A DNA stretch of 64,000 nucleotides from Sialis fuliginosa (Eukaryota > Arthropoda > Insecta > Megaloptera > Sialidae), in NCBI GenBank assembly GCA_961205875.1, contig OY540814.1:15018216-15082215 (forward strand), written 5' to 3'. Under the pieces are notes generated by a model, which made no database searches, had not been told where the DNA came from, and saw nothing but the letters and a program-made list of their open reading frames with translations. Position 1 is the stretch's first letter; every line of letters starts with the position of its first letter. A program made the position numbers and the translations under genes. Positions 23,697 to 34,209 of this stretch are shown one piece after another.

Positions 23697-25033
23697 GGTC
23701 CTGATACACACACATTTGTATAAAATATTCATGGCACAAACAAATACACAAGAGCAGCTCCAGGCACACCGTAAACAGTATGAACACAATCACGTTTACT
23801 TATTGCTTTTTATTTTTGTAATCATTCGTATGCTGCTCGGTAAAGAGACTTCCTGTAAATCCTGAGATACCAACTCAGGATGTCGCAACCATACAAGCCG
23901 CTGTTGAAGATTCGGTAAACATTCGATGTGTTTGTGTATGTATATCGGATGCATATCTACAGGGTGAATCACAATAATAATATTATGTTTTGGAACTACA
24001 TATGTACCTACTCTATGTCCAGTTTTTGTGAATATTTTTAGTAAGGATTTATACGCGATAAAACGAGACTAGTTTTAGATAAGTCTAGGTCTCGAGCAAA
24101 TTCTATATTTAAACTTTCTTTTGATATGTACATGATAAATATTGTTAACATTAGAACTAATTATTATTGATTATTACTTAAAACTATTGGTAAAAAATAT
24201 AAATAAAGGTGTCATCTAGGTTTCGTCTCACCAAAATTTAATTATACCTAGTATATATAAGTAGACTTCTAATTGTAAGTAATAGACTCTAATTAGCTCA
24301 TGCAGTGTTGTTTAGGCTGCTAGGTACATATAACTATGTTTATTGAAACCGAGCAAAAAATTGATTATTTTAATTGTATTTTTTAAGTGTAGTTTTTTTC
24401 TCTGTTTTCTACTCAATTTAGTTTAACTTATTCTATATTGTGTAAAAACGGTTGATGGAATAAATAATTACATTCCTATTTATATTTATAATAAATGTAC
24501 CTACATATAAATACTTGAAATATATTTTAATCTCACTAACAAATAAAATACAAGTAGATTAATAATAAAATTATTTATACATACTAATTTCAATTTCAGT
24601 TTGAGATCTTTAGAAAATCTCTAAGGCTTACCTGAAACAAAAAAATAATAATTAAAAACTGCATTTCAAATAAAATAAATTTTAAAATAATTCAATTTAA
24701 AATATTCATAAAAATATAATTCTCAGTGAAACGACAAAGTATACCAGGGTGAGATATATTTTAAACGATCATACAACCAGAAACGGATGTTTTCTCATTT
24801 TAAAAATTATTTTTGAAACCGTGCGTTTTCGGTAAAAGTTGTAAAAAAATTAATGTTAATAATTTATGTTGTATTCATTTTACAAAAATCAAGGAAATCA
24901 ACGATTCTTTTTATGTTATACTTCAAATGGTTCTTAATAGAAAAAATGTATTTTATAACAAATATTGTAGAGAAAGTTACCATCTATAATTTATATAAGT
25001 ATAGATACACGTTTACTATACACTTATAGTATT
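23697..25033. other. Intergenic stretch with repeat fragments
   Basis: A GTCTCG-family copy lies at 24058-24243 and a CTACAGGGTGAATCAC element-end-like phrase at about 23959-23974. The text at about 24780-25030 is diverged but similar to 3290-3530 (phrases AATTTATGTTNTATTCATTT and TTCAAATGGTTCNTAA), so it is a dispersed repeat that leads into an AAGAAAGTC core in both places. Confidence 0.5.
24058..24243 (+). mobile_element. GTCTCG-family element, copy 2
   Basis: Opens with AAAACGAGACTAG and AAGTCTAGGTCTCGAGC and closes with AGGTTTCGTCTCACCAAAAT, the same arrangement as copy 1. Confidence 0.5.
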
Positions 25034-25060
25034 AAGTATAAGAAAGTCTTGTGGTACCCA
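25034..25060 (+). repeat. AAGAAAGTC-family dispersed repeat, copy 4
   Basis: Reads AGTATAAGAAAGTCTTGTGG followed by TACCCAT. It lies at the end of a longer repeat shared with 3290-3750. Confidence 0.7.
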
Positions 25061-25780
25061 TTCCACTATGGCAACTTCAATTTAACCAATTTTTATATTA
25101 TAAGAAAATTGTATGGCATTTAAATAATTATAAAGTAAAATTATTATTGAAATAATGTTGAAAAGATTACGAACACATGTGTAATTTTATATAGCAGTAT
25201 AATATATATAAAATGTTCCCCAATGTTTGCTCTGTATACAACAGTAAAGAAATATTTTCACAAGAAAATTGAAAATCTGCTCTTTGTTTATTCTGCATTT
25301 TCAGCCTCACATTTTTACAAAAAACAGTAGCTTTCATGAGATTTTAAACAAATATATTTTTGTTATAATTTACAGACATATATCGATCACATAAAACCAA
25401 CCCTACTCAATTTTCTTAGGTTTCATATTTTGTATATAAAAAAATAAATTGTAATACATCTGAACTAATATAATAATTTATCACTGTTGTTTATCCTTTT
25501 TCTTTATGTGCAACTTCTTATTAGGGTTCCGAAAAAAGTATTCTTTATTTTATAAAAACTACAAGGGGCTCCAAAGTTAGCAAACAAAATTATACCAAAG
25601 CATGTGGGATATCAAATGTAGATTCCAATCATTATTAATTTTGAGTTCCCTTGATTCAAAAACGTCAATTTTGGAATTTTTCGATAAAAGTTACAAGGAA
25701 TTTTGTTCTATTTTTTATCAGTTAGCTAGTAAGATTTCATTCTCAGTACTTTGATCCACGTACACTGCATATTCAGTCAG
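25061..25780. other. AT-rich intergenic stretch
   Basis: No gene. TTAGGGTTCCGAAAAAAG at about 25522-25539 resembles the left end of the element at 15831. Confidence 0.45.
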
Positions 25781-25816
25781 TATAGCGTATAAGAAAGTCT
25801 CGTAGTATCCATGACA
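25781..25816 (+). repeat. AAGAAAGTC-family dispersed repeat, copy 5
   Basis: Reads GCGTATAAGAAAGTCTCGTA followed by GTATCCATGACAA. Confidence 0.75.
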
Positions 25817-28800
25817 ACTTTTTTTATTAATTAAAAAAAAAATTAGTACATGACGATGAATATTTTTAAATAGATTAAGAAGCTGTACTTTTGGTCGGTT
25901 TGTTAAATTTCAGTATATTTTATCAACGTATGCTGCATAAAAATATTTGATTAAACTTTGAAACTAGTTCAACTAAATTCATTGCGAAAATGTAGTATAT
26001 ACTATTAAATAACAGAACCCAAGTGTTATGGTTTCCAATTTTCATTTGGAACATTCGCCTATAATGAGATGGGAATTTAGTTGAGAAAGAGATTATCATT
26101 GCGAATTGTGGAGTGTATTAGAGCAAGAGAGAGAGAAAACTATAGCGGTTTTATATAAACCGGTCCTAGTTCTCTGATATTCTAAACTCCGTACGAAATA
26201 ATCCGATGAAAAGAAGACGTTATACAAAAAAGATTTTACTGCATTACGAATTTAGAATGAAACATATTGTTCTTCGTCTTACTTACGAGTCATGAAATTT
26301 ATTTATGCAAATCTTTAAATCATTCTTTATATAACGACATTTCAGATCACAGAATAACTAACTTCATTTTTGTCAAGTGCATGGTTAGAAAAATTGAAAA
26401 CTCTGTTTGTATCTGTTCATAAAACATCGATTTTCTTTTTAAGTTAATCGTTTTTGCTTCTTAATAGCTCATGTACATATATATACAGGGTGGTCGCCAG
26501 AATTGAGTGATCATTGCTAACTTTATTATTATTAGAGCTAGAAGATCGGTTAAATGGGCAAAGTATCAGTATTTTTTCCAGGACGGATAATGAAGGTTTA
26601 AAAAAACAATTGAATTAAAAGAAAATATCAAAAAATATTTTTGTTAAATTAATAATTAATTATTGTCATAATTATCGAAGATTATATTTATCTTGATAAT
26701 TTCGCACCCTGGTTGTTACCTCACGAAATATATATTTTGTATAATTTAAAAATATTTCACCCAGCAAATACATCAATTAAAAAATCGTGATAATGTAATA
26801 TTAGTTGATTTGGCTTCAGAATACTCCTGTCTTGACAAAGCAAATTTTCCGTCTACAGAAAATGCAAATGACATTATGAACTTATGAAAAACTGTTGACT
26901 TGAGTGACTTGAAAAGTTAGAAGAAGGGAAAGAATAAGAAAAAAACTTGCTTTCAACAGCTTCAGTGTCAGTCTTTTTATTTGAAAGTACATGAAAACTT
27001 CAGTTCAGTATCTATTCGAATAAAAGAGGCCTACGTAAAATTTTTACACAATACAGGAAATGAATAGACCCCATACAGCATTCACAGACGTCAGAAAAAT
27101 AATAAAGATTAAGATAAGAAATGAAGTTGAATAAAGAAAGCACAAAATAGAAGAGAAAATAACGTTTTTTATGAAATTTTAAAGTACACGTTGAAATACA
27201 TGGCCATTTTCTACAGATGAAGCTTACGGTGATAAAAATTCAATAAAAACTGCTGTAGCGGAAGTTTATTAAACAGTTGATAAGTTTTTTTTATACCTTT
27301 TTTGTTCCCTTGTATCACTGGTAAAATATATTTATATTATATCTATGGCTATTATAGTAGGTATCATTTATTATAGTTAGTATTTTTTTAAATAGGATAA
27401 CATTAAGTGATTAAATTATTGTGTTGGGTATTAATCAACTACCATTTATTTTAGCCTAAATAATTCTACTTCCACAGTGAATGGTCCATCAAGATCGGTT
27501 CAGTAGTTTTCGAATTATCAGAGCAAATAAACAGATAGACATAAAATTTTTGTTAAAAATCTCTGATATTGCTTGTTAAATAACACAAAAAATTAGGGTA
27601 CCATCATATTGGTTAGAATTGAAGAAATATGTAGTTCGTGATTTGCATATCAAAAGTTTCCATGGGTATAAGATCGAAGTTGGCAAGTTTTTTTTAGTTA
27701 TTCAGGGACAAAAATTAGGAATTCAAATATACATACATATGTATTACTTAAAAATTTACACACTTAAACCATATAGTCCTTTCATAACCTTCTGTACAGA
27801 CAAAAACTAGAATGGTGATGATTTAAGTTCACAAACATGCTCAGCAGATATTTGAATGTCTAACCTTTAAAGAATTACTAAAAAAAACATTTTCGGATTT
27901 TGTGCCCATAGGAACTTTTTATCAGCAAGCCACAAGGTATACCATATTTCAGTTTCAGCCAATTTGAGTAAACTGGTTTTGTGCGGGGTCTTAAATATAT
28001 TAGTATTGATTTATAATAAAAATAAAACTATATGTATAAAAATATATAAAATAAAAACGAATATATCATTTTACATAACAACACGTTTAGTTTTCTGAAA
28101 TGGATTTCCAGAAATTCGAATGTACTTTCTATGTGTAAAATATAATAAATATTTCATATAGTTTTTTTACGTATGTAGGTACAAAGCAGGTAGCATAACG
28201 GTGAAATTCAATTTCTATTTTATCTCAAATACATTGGTTTCATAAAATGCAGGTGTTTCTCTATGGAAAGTAACAGAATAAAATTCAATTCTCAAGGTAA
28301 TTTTAAGAACGGGGTAATTTCAAATCAAATATGTTCACAAAGTTTGGAAATTTTTAAAGGAATAGTTAAATAGTAAGTAATTTAAAATCAGAAGGAACCA
28401 ATTCAGTTCGCTTTTCGTTTTAAATTTGAATAATGAACAAAGTTCGTTGGATAATTTTCCCATTACTCTGTTTTAAATGATTTTCGGTTTTCAATACAAT
28501 CAAATTGCATTAAAATTTGCGAAAGCTCTTGTCAATATTGAATATAAAATATAAATACGTTAAGGCATTATCAAACAAAAATTGACACGAAAAAATAATT
28601 AATGCGAATGAGGTTTTTTGTCAATTCAAGATTAAAATGTATTCGACTTTTTCCAATATTCTGCTACAGCTTTTCATTTTTAGCATATTGAAACAAAATA
28701 TTGTTTTAACTATAAAAACTAAATGTACTTTATCAAAATTTGAAAGCGAGAGTTCCAAATTAGAGTCAAATTTACACAATATTTTTTATTGTGCGGTCTT

Positions 28801-28851
28801 TTGAAACCTTGAAGGTATCTTTAAGATAGTTTTTTTGATATTATCAGTATG
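25817..28851. other. Intergenic stretch with decayed repeats
   Basis: A TATACAGGGTGGTCGCCAG phrase at about 26484 and CACCCTGG at 26706-26713 may be the two ends of a small decayed element (26487-26713). A retroelement-tail phrase (AAGATCGGTTCAGTAGTTTT) lies at 27490-27509. No gene is supported. Confidence 0.45.
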
Positions 28852-29882
28852 AACTTACTTGAAAGTAGATAACAATAATAGGTATGATACCTAATTTTTA
28901 AAAACTTTTTTATGATGACCTTACGTGTCTCCTATTTCCAAAAAAATACTTATTTCTGTAGAAAATAAAGGTTTAATCACAAAAACTGACTCTTTTAAAA
29001 CTAATGCAGGTGTCATGGCGCATTTTTGACGTTACGCCTATGTAAAGACTCTTTGTCAACAATAATAAATCCTTGTTCCATCGCTAACGTTTTTCGGTTT
29101 TAGTTTTGGTAACACAAAACTGAGCAAATTGATAATTTGAAACCACAAAATAATTTAGATGCCAAGGCTTTATTCAACAGCATTATTATTATTTTTAAAC
29201 CATAGTGAGAAACCATTCACACATATTATATAGTGTTATATTTGTAAATTGTACAATTATTATAATAAGTTTTGGTTTTGTTAGGTTAAAATAATAAAAG
29301 AAAAATGGTGCCAGGTTTGTAATATTTTTATATTGATCTTTTTTCGTCCTACAATATGTAATGTATATTTTCAGAGATTGGTGTTTGATTTCAAAATTTT
29401 TATTTTATCTTTCGATTTCGGGTCAAGACAAACATTATTAATTCAATTTTGATTTATTTATGATATGGCATTTATTTTAATATAGTTGCAAAGAAAATAT
29501 AAATGATTAATCATGTCATACAGAAATACGTTTTTAAATGACATCATATATTTGAAGTTTGACCTCAGAAAATAAAGAAAAATAGTTATTCTTTATAAAA
29601 TTTTATATTTTTAGCTATAGTCAATTGGGTCGTTAATTTTCATTTTTTCTTGGCAGAAAAGAGGTTTATTTAAATAAAGTGAAAGTTAATTAATATAATA
29701 TCATTAATATCCATTCAGAAATATAGAACTTATTGTTTTTATTCAGAAATTACTCATAAATTTTTTATTTTTTTCTAACGGTACATAATAGAAAGCAGAA
29801 CATGGATATCTATAATTTCTGTTATGTTCATATTTCTAGAAAAGAATGTAAAAATATATTTATAATAAATTTTAAATAAAAA
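28852..29882 (+). repeat. Segmental duplication, upstream copy (first-exon region)
   Basis: Diverged but collinear with 32176-33182. The clearest block runs from the splice donor of the first-exon copy (29311) onward, with 26 of 28 positions identical. Further blocks are at about 29437-29672 (matching 32458-32675) and 29822-29880 (matching 33115-33180). This copy has extra sequence at about 28890-29185 relative to the other. The terminal exon of the gene is not duplicated with it. Confidence 0.8.
29305..29314 (+). CDS. Possible alternative first coding exon
   Basis: Reads ATG GTG CCA G followed by the donor GTTTGTAA. It is the duplicated counterpart of the first exon at 32387-32396, with the same length, the same reading phase and the same donor. 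An in-frame TAA lies a few codons upstream of the ATG, and an acceptor-like TTTTGTTAG lies about 20 bases before it. Splicing to 33352 would give Met-Val-Pro-Gly in place of Met-Gln-Pro-Gly, with an intron of about 4.0 kb. The alternative is a dead duplicate, since it has no terminal exon of its own. Only transcripts can tell. Confidence 0.4.
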
Positions 29883-29950
29883 ATACTGATTATCAGTCAA
29901 TTAGTATAGTTGCCGGAATTTTTAATCAAATGAGAATCGGATGACCCTTT

Positions 29951-30070
29951 CGATCATTAGTCGGTCGGTTTTTAAACGGTAAATGTGCGCACTCCCATAT
30001 ATTGTCATGCCAACTGCCATACCGACCAATGTATCGGCCGACTAAAAGTCTGATAGTGTGTGGGGACTTT
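29951..30070. mobile_element. Short inverted-repeat element (AGTCGG type)
   Basis: TTAGTCGGTCGGTTTTTAAA on the left faces ATCGGCCGACTAAAAGTC on the right. The sequence then runs TGATAGTGTGTGGGGACTTT, an ending style seen in insect MITEs. It begins about 70 bases after the upstream duplication ends and may have cut that duplication's homology short. Confidence 0.6.
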
Positions 30071-30359
30071 TAATGTTAATTAAATTTGATTGGCCTATAA
30101 TGTAATATTGAATTTGTGTGTAAACAAACATTCATTTAACTTTAAACTTTTCCCTCACACATATTACCAGACCAATACCCTCACACGTAATTTATAATTG
30201 AATAAAAAGCACGCCAGTGTGCGTGACAGCAATATCACATACATATATACTTAATACGTATATATAATAACCATACTGCATATCCCGTATCATATAAAAC
30301 GGCAAACTTCATGAATATATTCTCTGTGTGCACAAATACAAAACCATCATACGAATCAT

Positions 30360-30720
30360 GAGGCAGTCATGTGGTGCTATCTCGCACTGGGAGGGGGTGG
30401 AAGGCGGGATGGATCCGGTACGTTAGTGTCCCGCTGGGATTCTGCCGAAAAAGTTTCCTTTCAAATTCATCCGCTCTCTCTACCGTACCTTCGACGGCCG
30501 TCCTGGCGACATTGAATTTTTCCACGGCATTTGTCTGCGTGTATGGGACAATGGGCCAGGCATTAAGCAAAGTGAAACGCAAAACTCGCAATATGTGTGC
30601 AGTCGTATATTCGTCGATTGGTTTTCAGAAATATTTCATGGGATATGGCGCAGTGAATATATCCAGAATCGAATGTAATTATAGTCGGAGTGAGAGAGGT
30701 GTCAGCTGAATCAGTAGTCT
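30360..30720. other. GC-richer patch, function unknown
   Basis: This block is clearly less AT-rich than its surroundings and has several CpG steps. It is open on both strands: 112 codons on plus (30371-30709) and 74 on minus (30367-30591). Neither translation shows a recognisable domain. It lies between the two first-exon copies, inside the predicted long intron. It could be a promoter or enhancer, an unrecognised exon or old repeat DNA. None of these is shown by the sequence alone. Confidence 0.35.
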
Positions 30721-30748
30721 TTGTCGATTTGGCTATGGCTTGAACAAC

Positions 30749-30815
30749 TAGGGCCGCATGACGAGATGAGATTGATTTTAATTTGGGCGAGACTAGATCG
30801 AAACGATACCAACTA
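30749..30815 (+). mobile_element. GTCTCG-family element end, copy 3
   Basis: Reads TAGGGCCGCATGACGAGATG and later GGGCGAGACTAGATCGAAAC-GATACC. This matches the inverse of 60614-60694 over its full length with scattered changes. Confidence 0.6.
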
Positions 30816-32175
30816 TATTTTGACTGTGTTATGCACTATTGAATCAATTTTCAAAAATAATATTTTTGAATTATTAATGCATGTAGATATTTAAATTATA
30901 ATTTAACAAAAAAACTTTCCGCAAGACAATATTTGCGGTTTGGTTAAAGATTTATTGGGAAATCACAAATAAATTTTCTTTGCGCGCATCAAAAACATTG
31001 ATATCTCGAAATTAACTTTGTGTGAGTTGATACATTAGTACATAACACATTTCATTTATAAATATCGTCGAAAAATTTTAAGTAAGTTTCAATAATTAGC
31101 ATTTAAACATTTATAATTCTAGAATATTTTCATTTCTTGTTTTTAAATTAATTAATTTTTATAAGAGAAAACATATTTTTTTTAAATATAAAATCTAGAT
31201 CAAATTATGTTGCTTTTTGTTATTTAATTAAAATTAATTTAATTTATATAAAACACCTTCATCAAATATTTTATTTTAATTAAAAACGATATAGATATTA
31301 TTTTAATTTCCAGCAAAATAAAAAATAAATAGTCAAATAAACGTGTCAATTTTTTAATATTTTTACTAAACAATTTTTTAATGATTAGACTAATTTTCCA
31401 GACAGACAGACCAACACACAGCAAAGAGATGACAAGTAGGAAGATATACTCCTACAGTTTCTAGCAAAAATAAAAACGTTTTGTTAAAAAAATAAAAATT
31501 TCTATCTGTTCTTGGTAAAACCAGATCTAATAGGGCTAACAGAAAAAAGAAATTAATTACCAAATATTTTCATACGGGCATTATCTAGATCATTTGATAG
31601 TAAATGTCTCGTAAAAATTACCTTTTGTCTGAGAAAGACTACAAAACTTACCACCTGAATATTTCTGAAACTAGGAATTAAGTGGTTAAAAAAATTGTTT
31701 GATTTTGAGTGGGAAACAATACTTTTAAATTTTTTTGTTCTTTGTACTTTTTCTTAAAATTCTTGGAAAATTGAAAAAAATATATATAAGAGAAAAGTTT
31801 ATTCTTTTTTTATCATAAATTAAGATACCGAAAGAAAATATATAAGTTTCTATTTAAAAAAAAAACTCGATCTTGAAAACACCCATCAAATGCTAAAATA
31901 ATAACATTTAATTTCCCCCTCAAAACCAAACAAATTTTAATTAAAACACTTTTTCATAAAATGCCTTGTTTCAAAAATATTCAGATGATTTAAGTTTTCA
32001 AATGAGCACACAGTAAAATATAATTGGTTTAAATTACTTTTGAATGATTAATAATAAAAATTATCATTTGATATTAGGTATTTAAATACCTACTCAGTAA
32101 ATGTTTCATAGATATAGTGTATTATTAATTATTCATTATGAAGCCAACATACCTGACGATTTAATCAGTATTACA
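30816..32175. other. AT-rich stretch between first-exon copies
   Basis: Within the predicted long intron if the upstream first exon is used. No exon, element or motif is recognised beyond homopolymer-rich sequence. Confidence 0.5.
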
Positions 32176-33182
32176 ATAATGATAAGCGTTATCAGTGTGT
32201 ACGAGTATTTGTAAGTAGATAACAATAATGATATTTTTTTAGACCATAGTGATAGTTATGTAAATGTGCTCATAATATGTATCGTTATATTTGCGAATAA
32301 AATATTAACAGTATATCTTATTAAATTAACAACAATAATAATAACAATAAGTGCTTCTTTTGTTAGATTAGAATAATTTTAATAAAATGCAGCCAGGTTT
32401 GTAACATTTTTATATTAATCAGTTTCGTTGTCATGCATGTATTGTATATTTTTTAAATTAAATTTTGATTTATTATATGTCATATATTTTTATATGGCTG
32501 TAAAGAGAATATAAATTATTAATCATATCATAAAGAAATAGATTTTAAATGACATGATATTTCTCTCTGGAGTTAGAGAGAAGAAATGAAAATAATTATT
32601 TTTTTATAAAGTTTAATATTTTGAGCTGTAGTCAATCGCCCGTTACTTTTTACACACAGAAAAAAGGTTTACTTACTTATTTATGTACTTAAATCATAGA
32701 ACTTATTTCTATTATTTTCGTCCAGAAAATACCCTTGCCAATTTTTATTATTTTTGTAACAGTACATAATTGAATCGCGCTACTAAATCGCAAGGCATGC
32801 GATTTAAATCTCATAGCATGCTATTGTAAAAAAACAACAATGCGAATGCGCGACTGAAACAATACTGAACGAAAATGATTGACGACGGGTGAGAAGAGCG
32901 GGGGTGAAATCGCGCGGGCAAATCGCATAGTGTATATAGAAAATTGCGATTGAATCGTCGTGAGGACAAAATATGCTGCACACGCGATCACGCGCCTAAT
33001 CGCCATAGTTTTGCGATTTACTTTTTAAAAAATGTAAAATGAATTTACGCGATAGTCGCACTGTTGAAAATCTCTAGTGTGTAACGGGTCTTATTGTTAG
33101 TAGTTTTAATTTTTGTTCTGTTCATATTTCGAAAAACATTTTTTTTTAAATATATTACTAATACATTTTAAAAACAGTTCGT
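32176..33182 (+). repeat. Segmental duplication, downstream copy (first exon and intron)
   Basis: Collinear with 28852-29882, offset by about 3.1-3.3 kb. It carries the first exon used in the main gene model and most of its intron, and is interrupted by an insertion at about 32773-33098 that the other copy lacks. Confidence 0.8.
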
Positions 33183-34091
33183 AAAAGGTAAAATATTGTA
33201 AATATAGTTCTAGATAATATTATTATCTGCAATCTATGTTCTACAATTTTATCGTTTTAACGACCAGTAAAATTTTTTAATTTCTGTATAATATTGTTTA
33301 ACAAAATCTTCTGGTGGTCACATCCATGTTAATTATTTATTTTTGTTGCAGGAGGCCATTACTGGGGTGGTGGTGGTGGATATAACGGTAGAGGGGGCGG
33401 AGGAGGAGGTAATGGAGGAGGTAGTGGAGGAGGGGGTGGCGGAGGAGGTGGTGGTGGCGGTGGTGGAGGCGGCGGGGGTGGTAATAGTGGCGGTGGTGGA
33501 GGTGTAGGATGGACTGGCGGCATGAACAATAGTCAATGGGCAGGAGCCGGTGTTTACGGACCAGGAGGTAATGCCTTCTTTGGAACAAATGGTAGAGGTA
33601 CATATTGGAACGGAGGTGATGGGGGACCGTTTGCAGGCGGCGCCGGCGGTGGGCCTTTTGGTGGAGCTGGGGGAGGACAATCATATTTTCCACCTCAAAA
33701 TAATATGCCTTTTTATAACCAAAATCCTCAACAGTGTCCTATGCAAAATATCAACCCAAATAATGCTTATCCTTCTATGCCTTTGCCTGATCAAAATGTT
33801 CAACAGTGTCCCATGCCAAATATAAATCCAAGTAATAGTTTTCCTCAAGCAAATGTGCCTGGACAACAATTTTCTATGCCAAATTTATCAGGGCAAAACA
33901 GTAGTTTTCCTATGCCTGGACAGAATGGACAACAATGTGCTATCCCTATGCATGGGCAAAATACTCAACAATGTCCCATGCCAAATAATCCCAACAATAT
34001 GTATCCTCCTACAGCCCCAATTTCACAAAATAACCAACGATATCCTAATCCAAATAATCCTACTACGAACCATCCAGGATTAAATAACTAA
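32387..34091 (+). CDS. Low-complexity Gly-rich / QNP-rich protein, two exons
   Basis: Model: exon 1 at 32387-32396 (ATG CAG CCA G), donor GTTTGTAA, intron 32397-33351, acceptor TTTTTGTTGCAG, exon 2 at 33352-34091 ending in TAA. The joined frame is 750 nt, 249 residues. Exon 2 needs an upstream exon: an in-frame TAA lies at 33330-33332 with no ATG between. Exon 1 has an in-frame stop just upstream of its ATG and an acceptor-like TTTTGTTAG at 32358-32366, so a non-coding exon may precede it. Residues 4-112 are Gly-rich with W/Y/F spacers (19 consecutive Gly at 29-47). Residues 113-249 are rich in Asn, Gln, Pro and Met, with about six degenerate units of up to 24 residues carrying QQCPMPN (Cys 132, 156, 199, 211). 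There is no Lys or Glu, two Asp and three Arg. No signal peptide, membrane segment or known domain is visible. I do not recognise the family; a disordered, prion-like or structural role is inference. Confidence 0.75.
32773..33098. mobile_element. Insertion in the intron of the gene, probable MITE
   Basis: About 326 bp interrupt the homology between the two duplicated regions: the upstream copy runs straight through between its matches to 32770 and 33105. The insert is less AT-rich and rich in ATCGC/GCGAT words (GCATGCGATTTAAAT near its start, TTTTGCGATTTAC near its end), and ends in a TAGTGTGTAACGGGTC style. The terminal repeats are not clean. The 61-codon minus-strand frame inside it is incidental. 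Confidence 0.6.
33716..34088 (+). repeat. Coding tandem repeat of about 72 bp
   Basis: The second half of exon 2 consists of diverged tandem units whose full-length period is 72 bp (24 codons). The units begin at about residues 127, 151, 175, 194, 206 and 229; three (175, 194, 206) are shortened. The second and first units match best. The Cys of the third unit is Phe. Confidence 0.75.
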
Positions 34092-34160
34092 AAAAAGTTA
34101 AATATATAAGTATAAAAATGTGGAATTATGATACAGATAATACAAAATATAAATAATTTA

Positions 34161-34209
34161 AATAAAATATTCTAGCTCTCTGTTATTTTCATAGATATAT
34201 AATAATAAA
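34161..34209 (+). terminator. Polyadenylation signals of the gene
   Basis: AATAAA at 34161-34166 and again at 34204-34209, 70 and 113 bases after the stop codon. The second is followed by TG-rich sequence, as expected downstream of a cleavage site. Confidence 0.65.

Noticed and set aside
33333..33693. Minus-strand frames of 115 and 118 codons over the Gly-rich exon
   Set aside because: They are shadows of the GGN-rich coding strand (Ser/Thr/His runs from complementing glycine codons). The plus strand has splice sites, a stop and polyadenylation signals.
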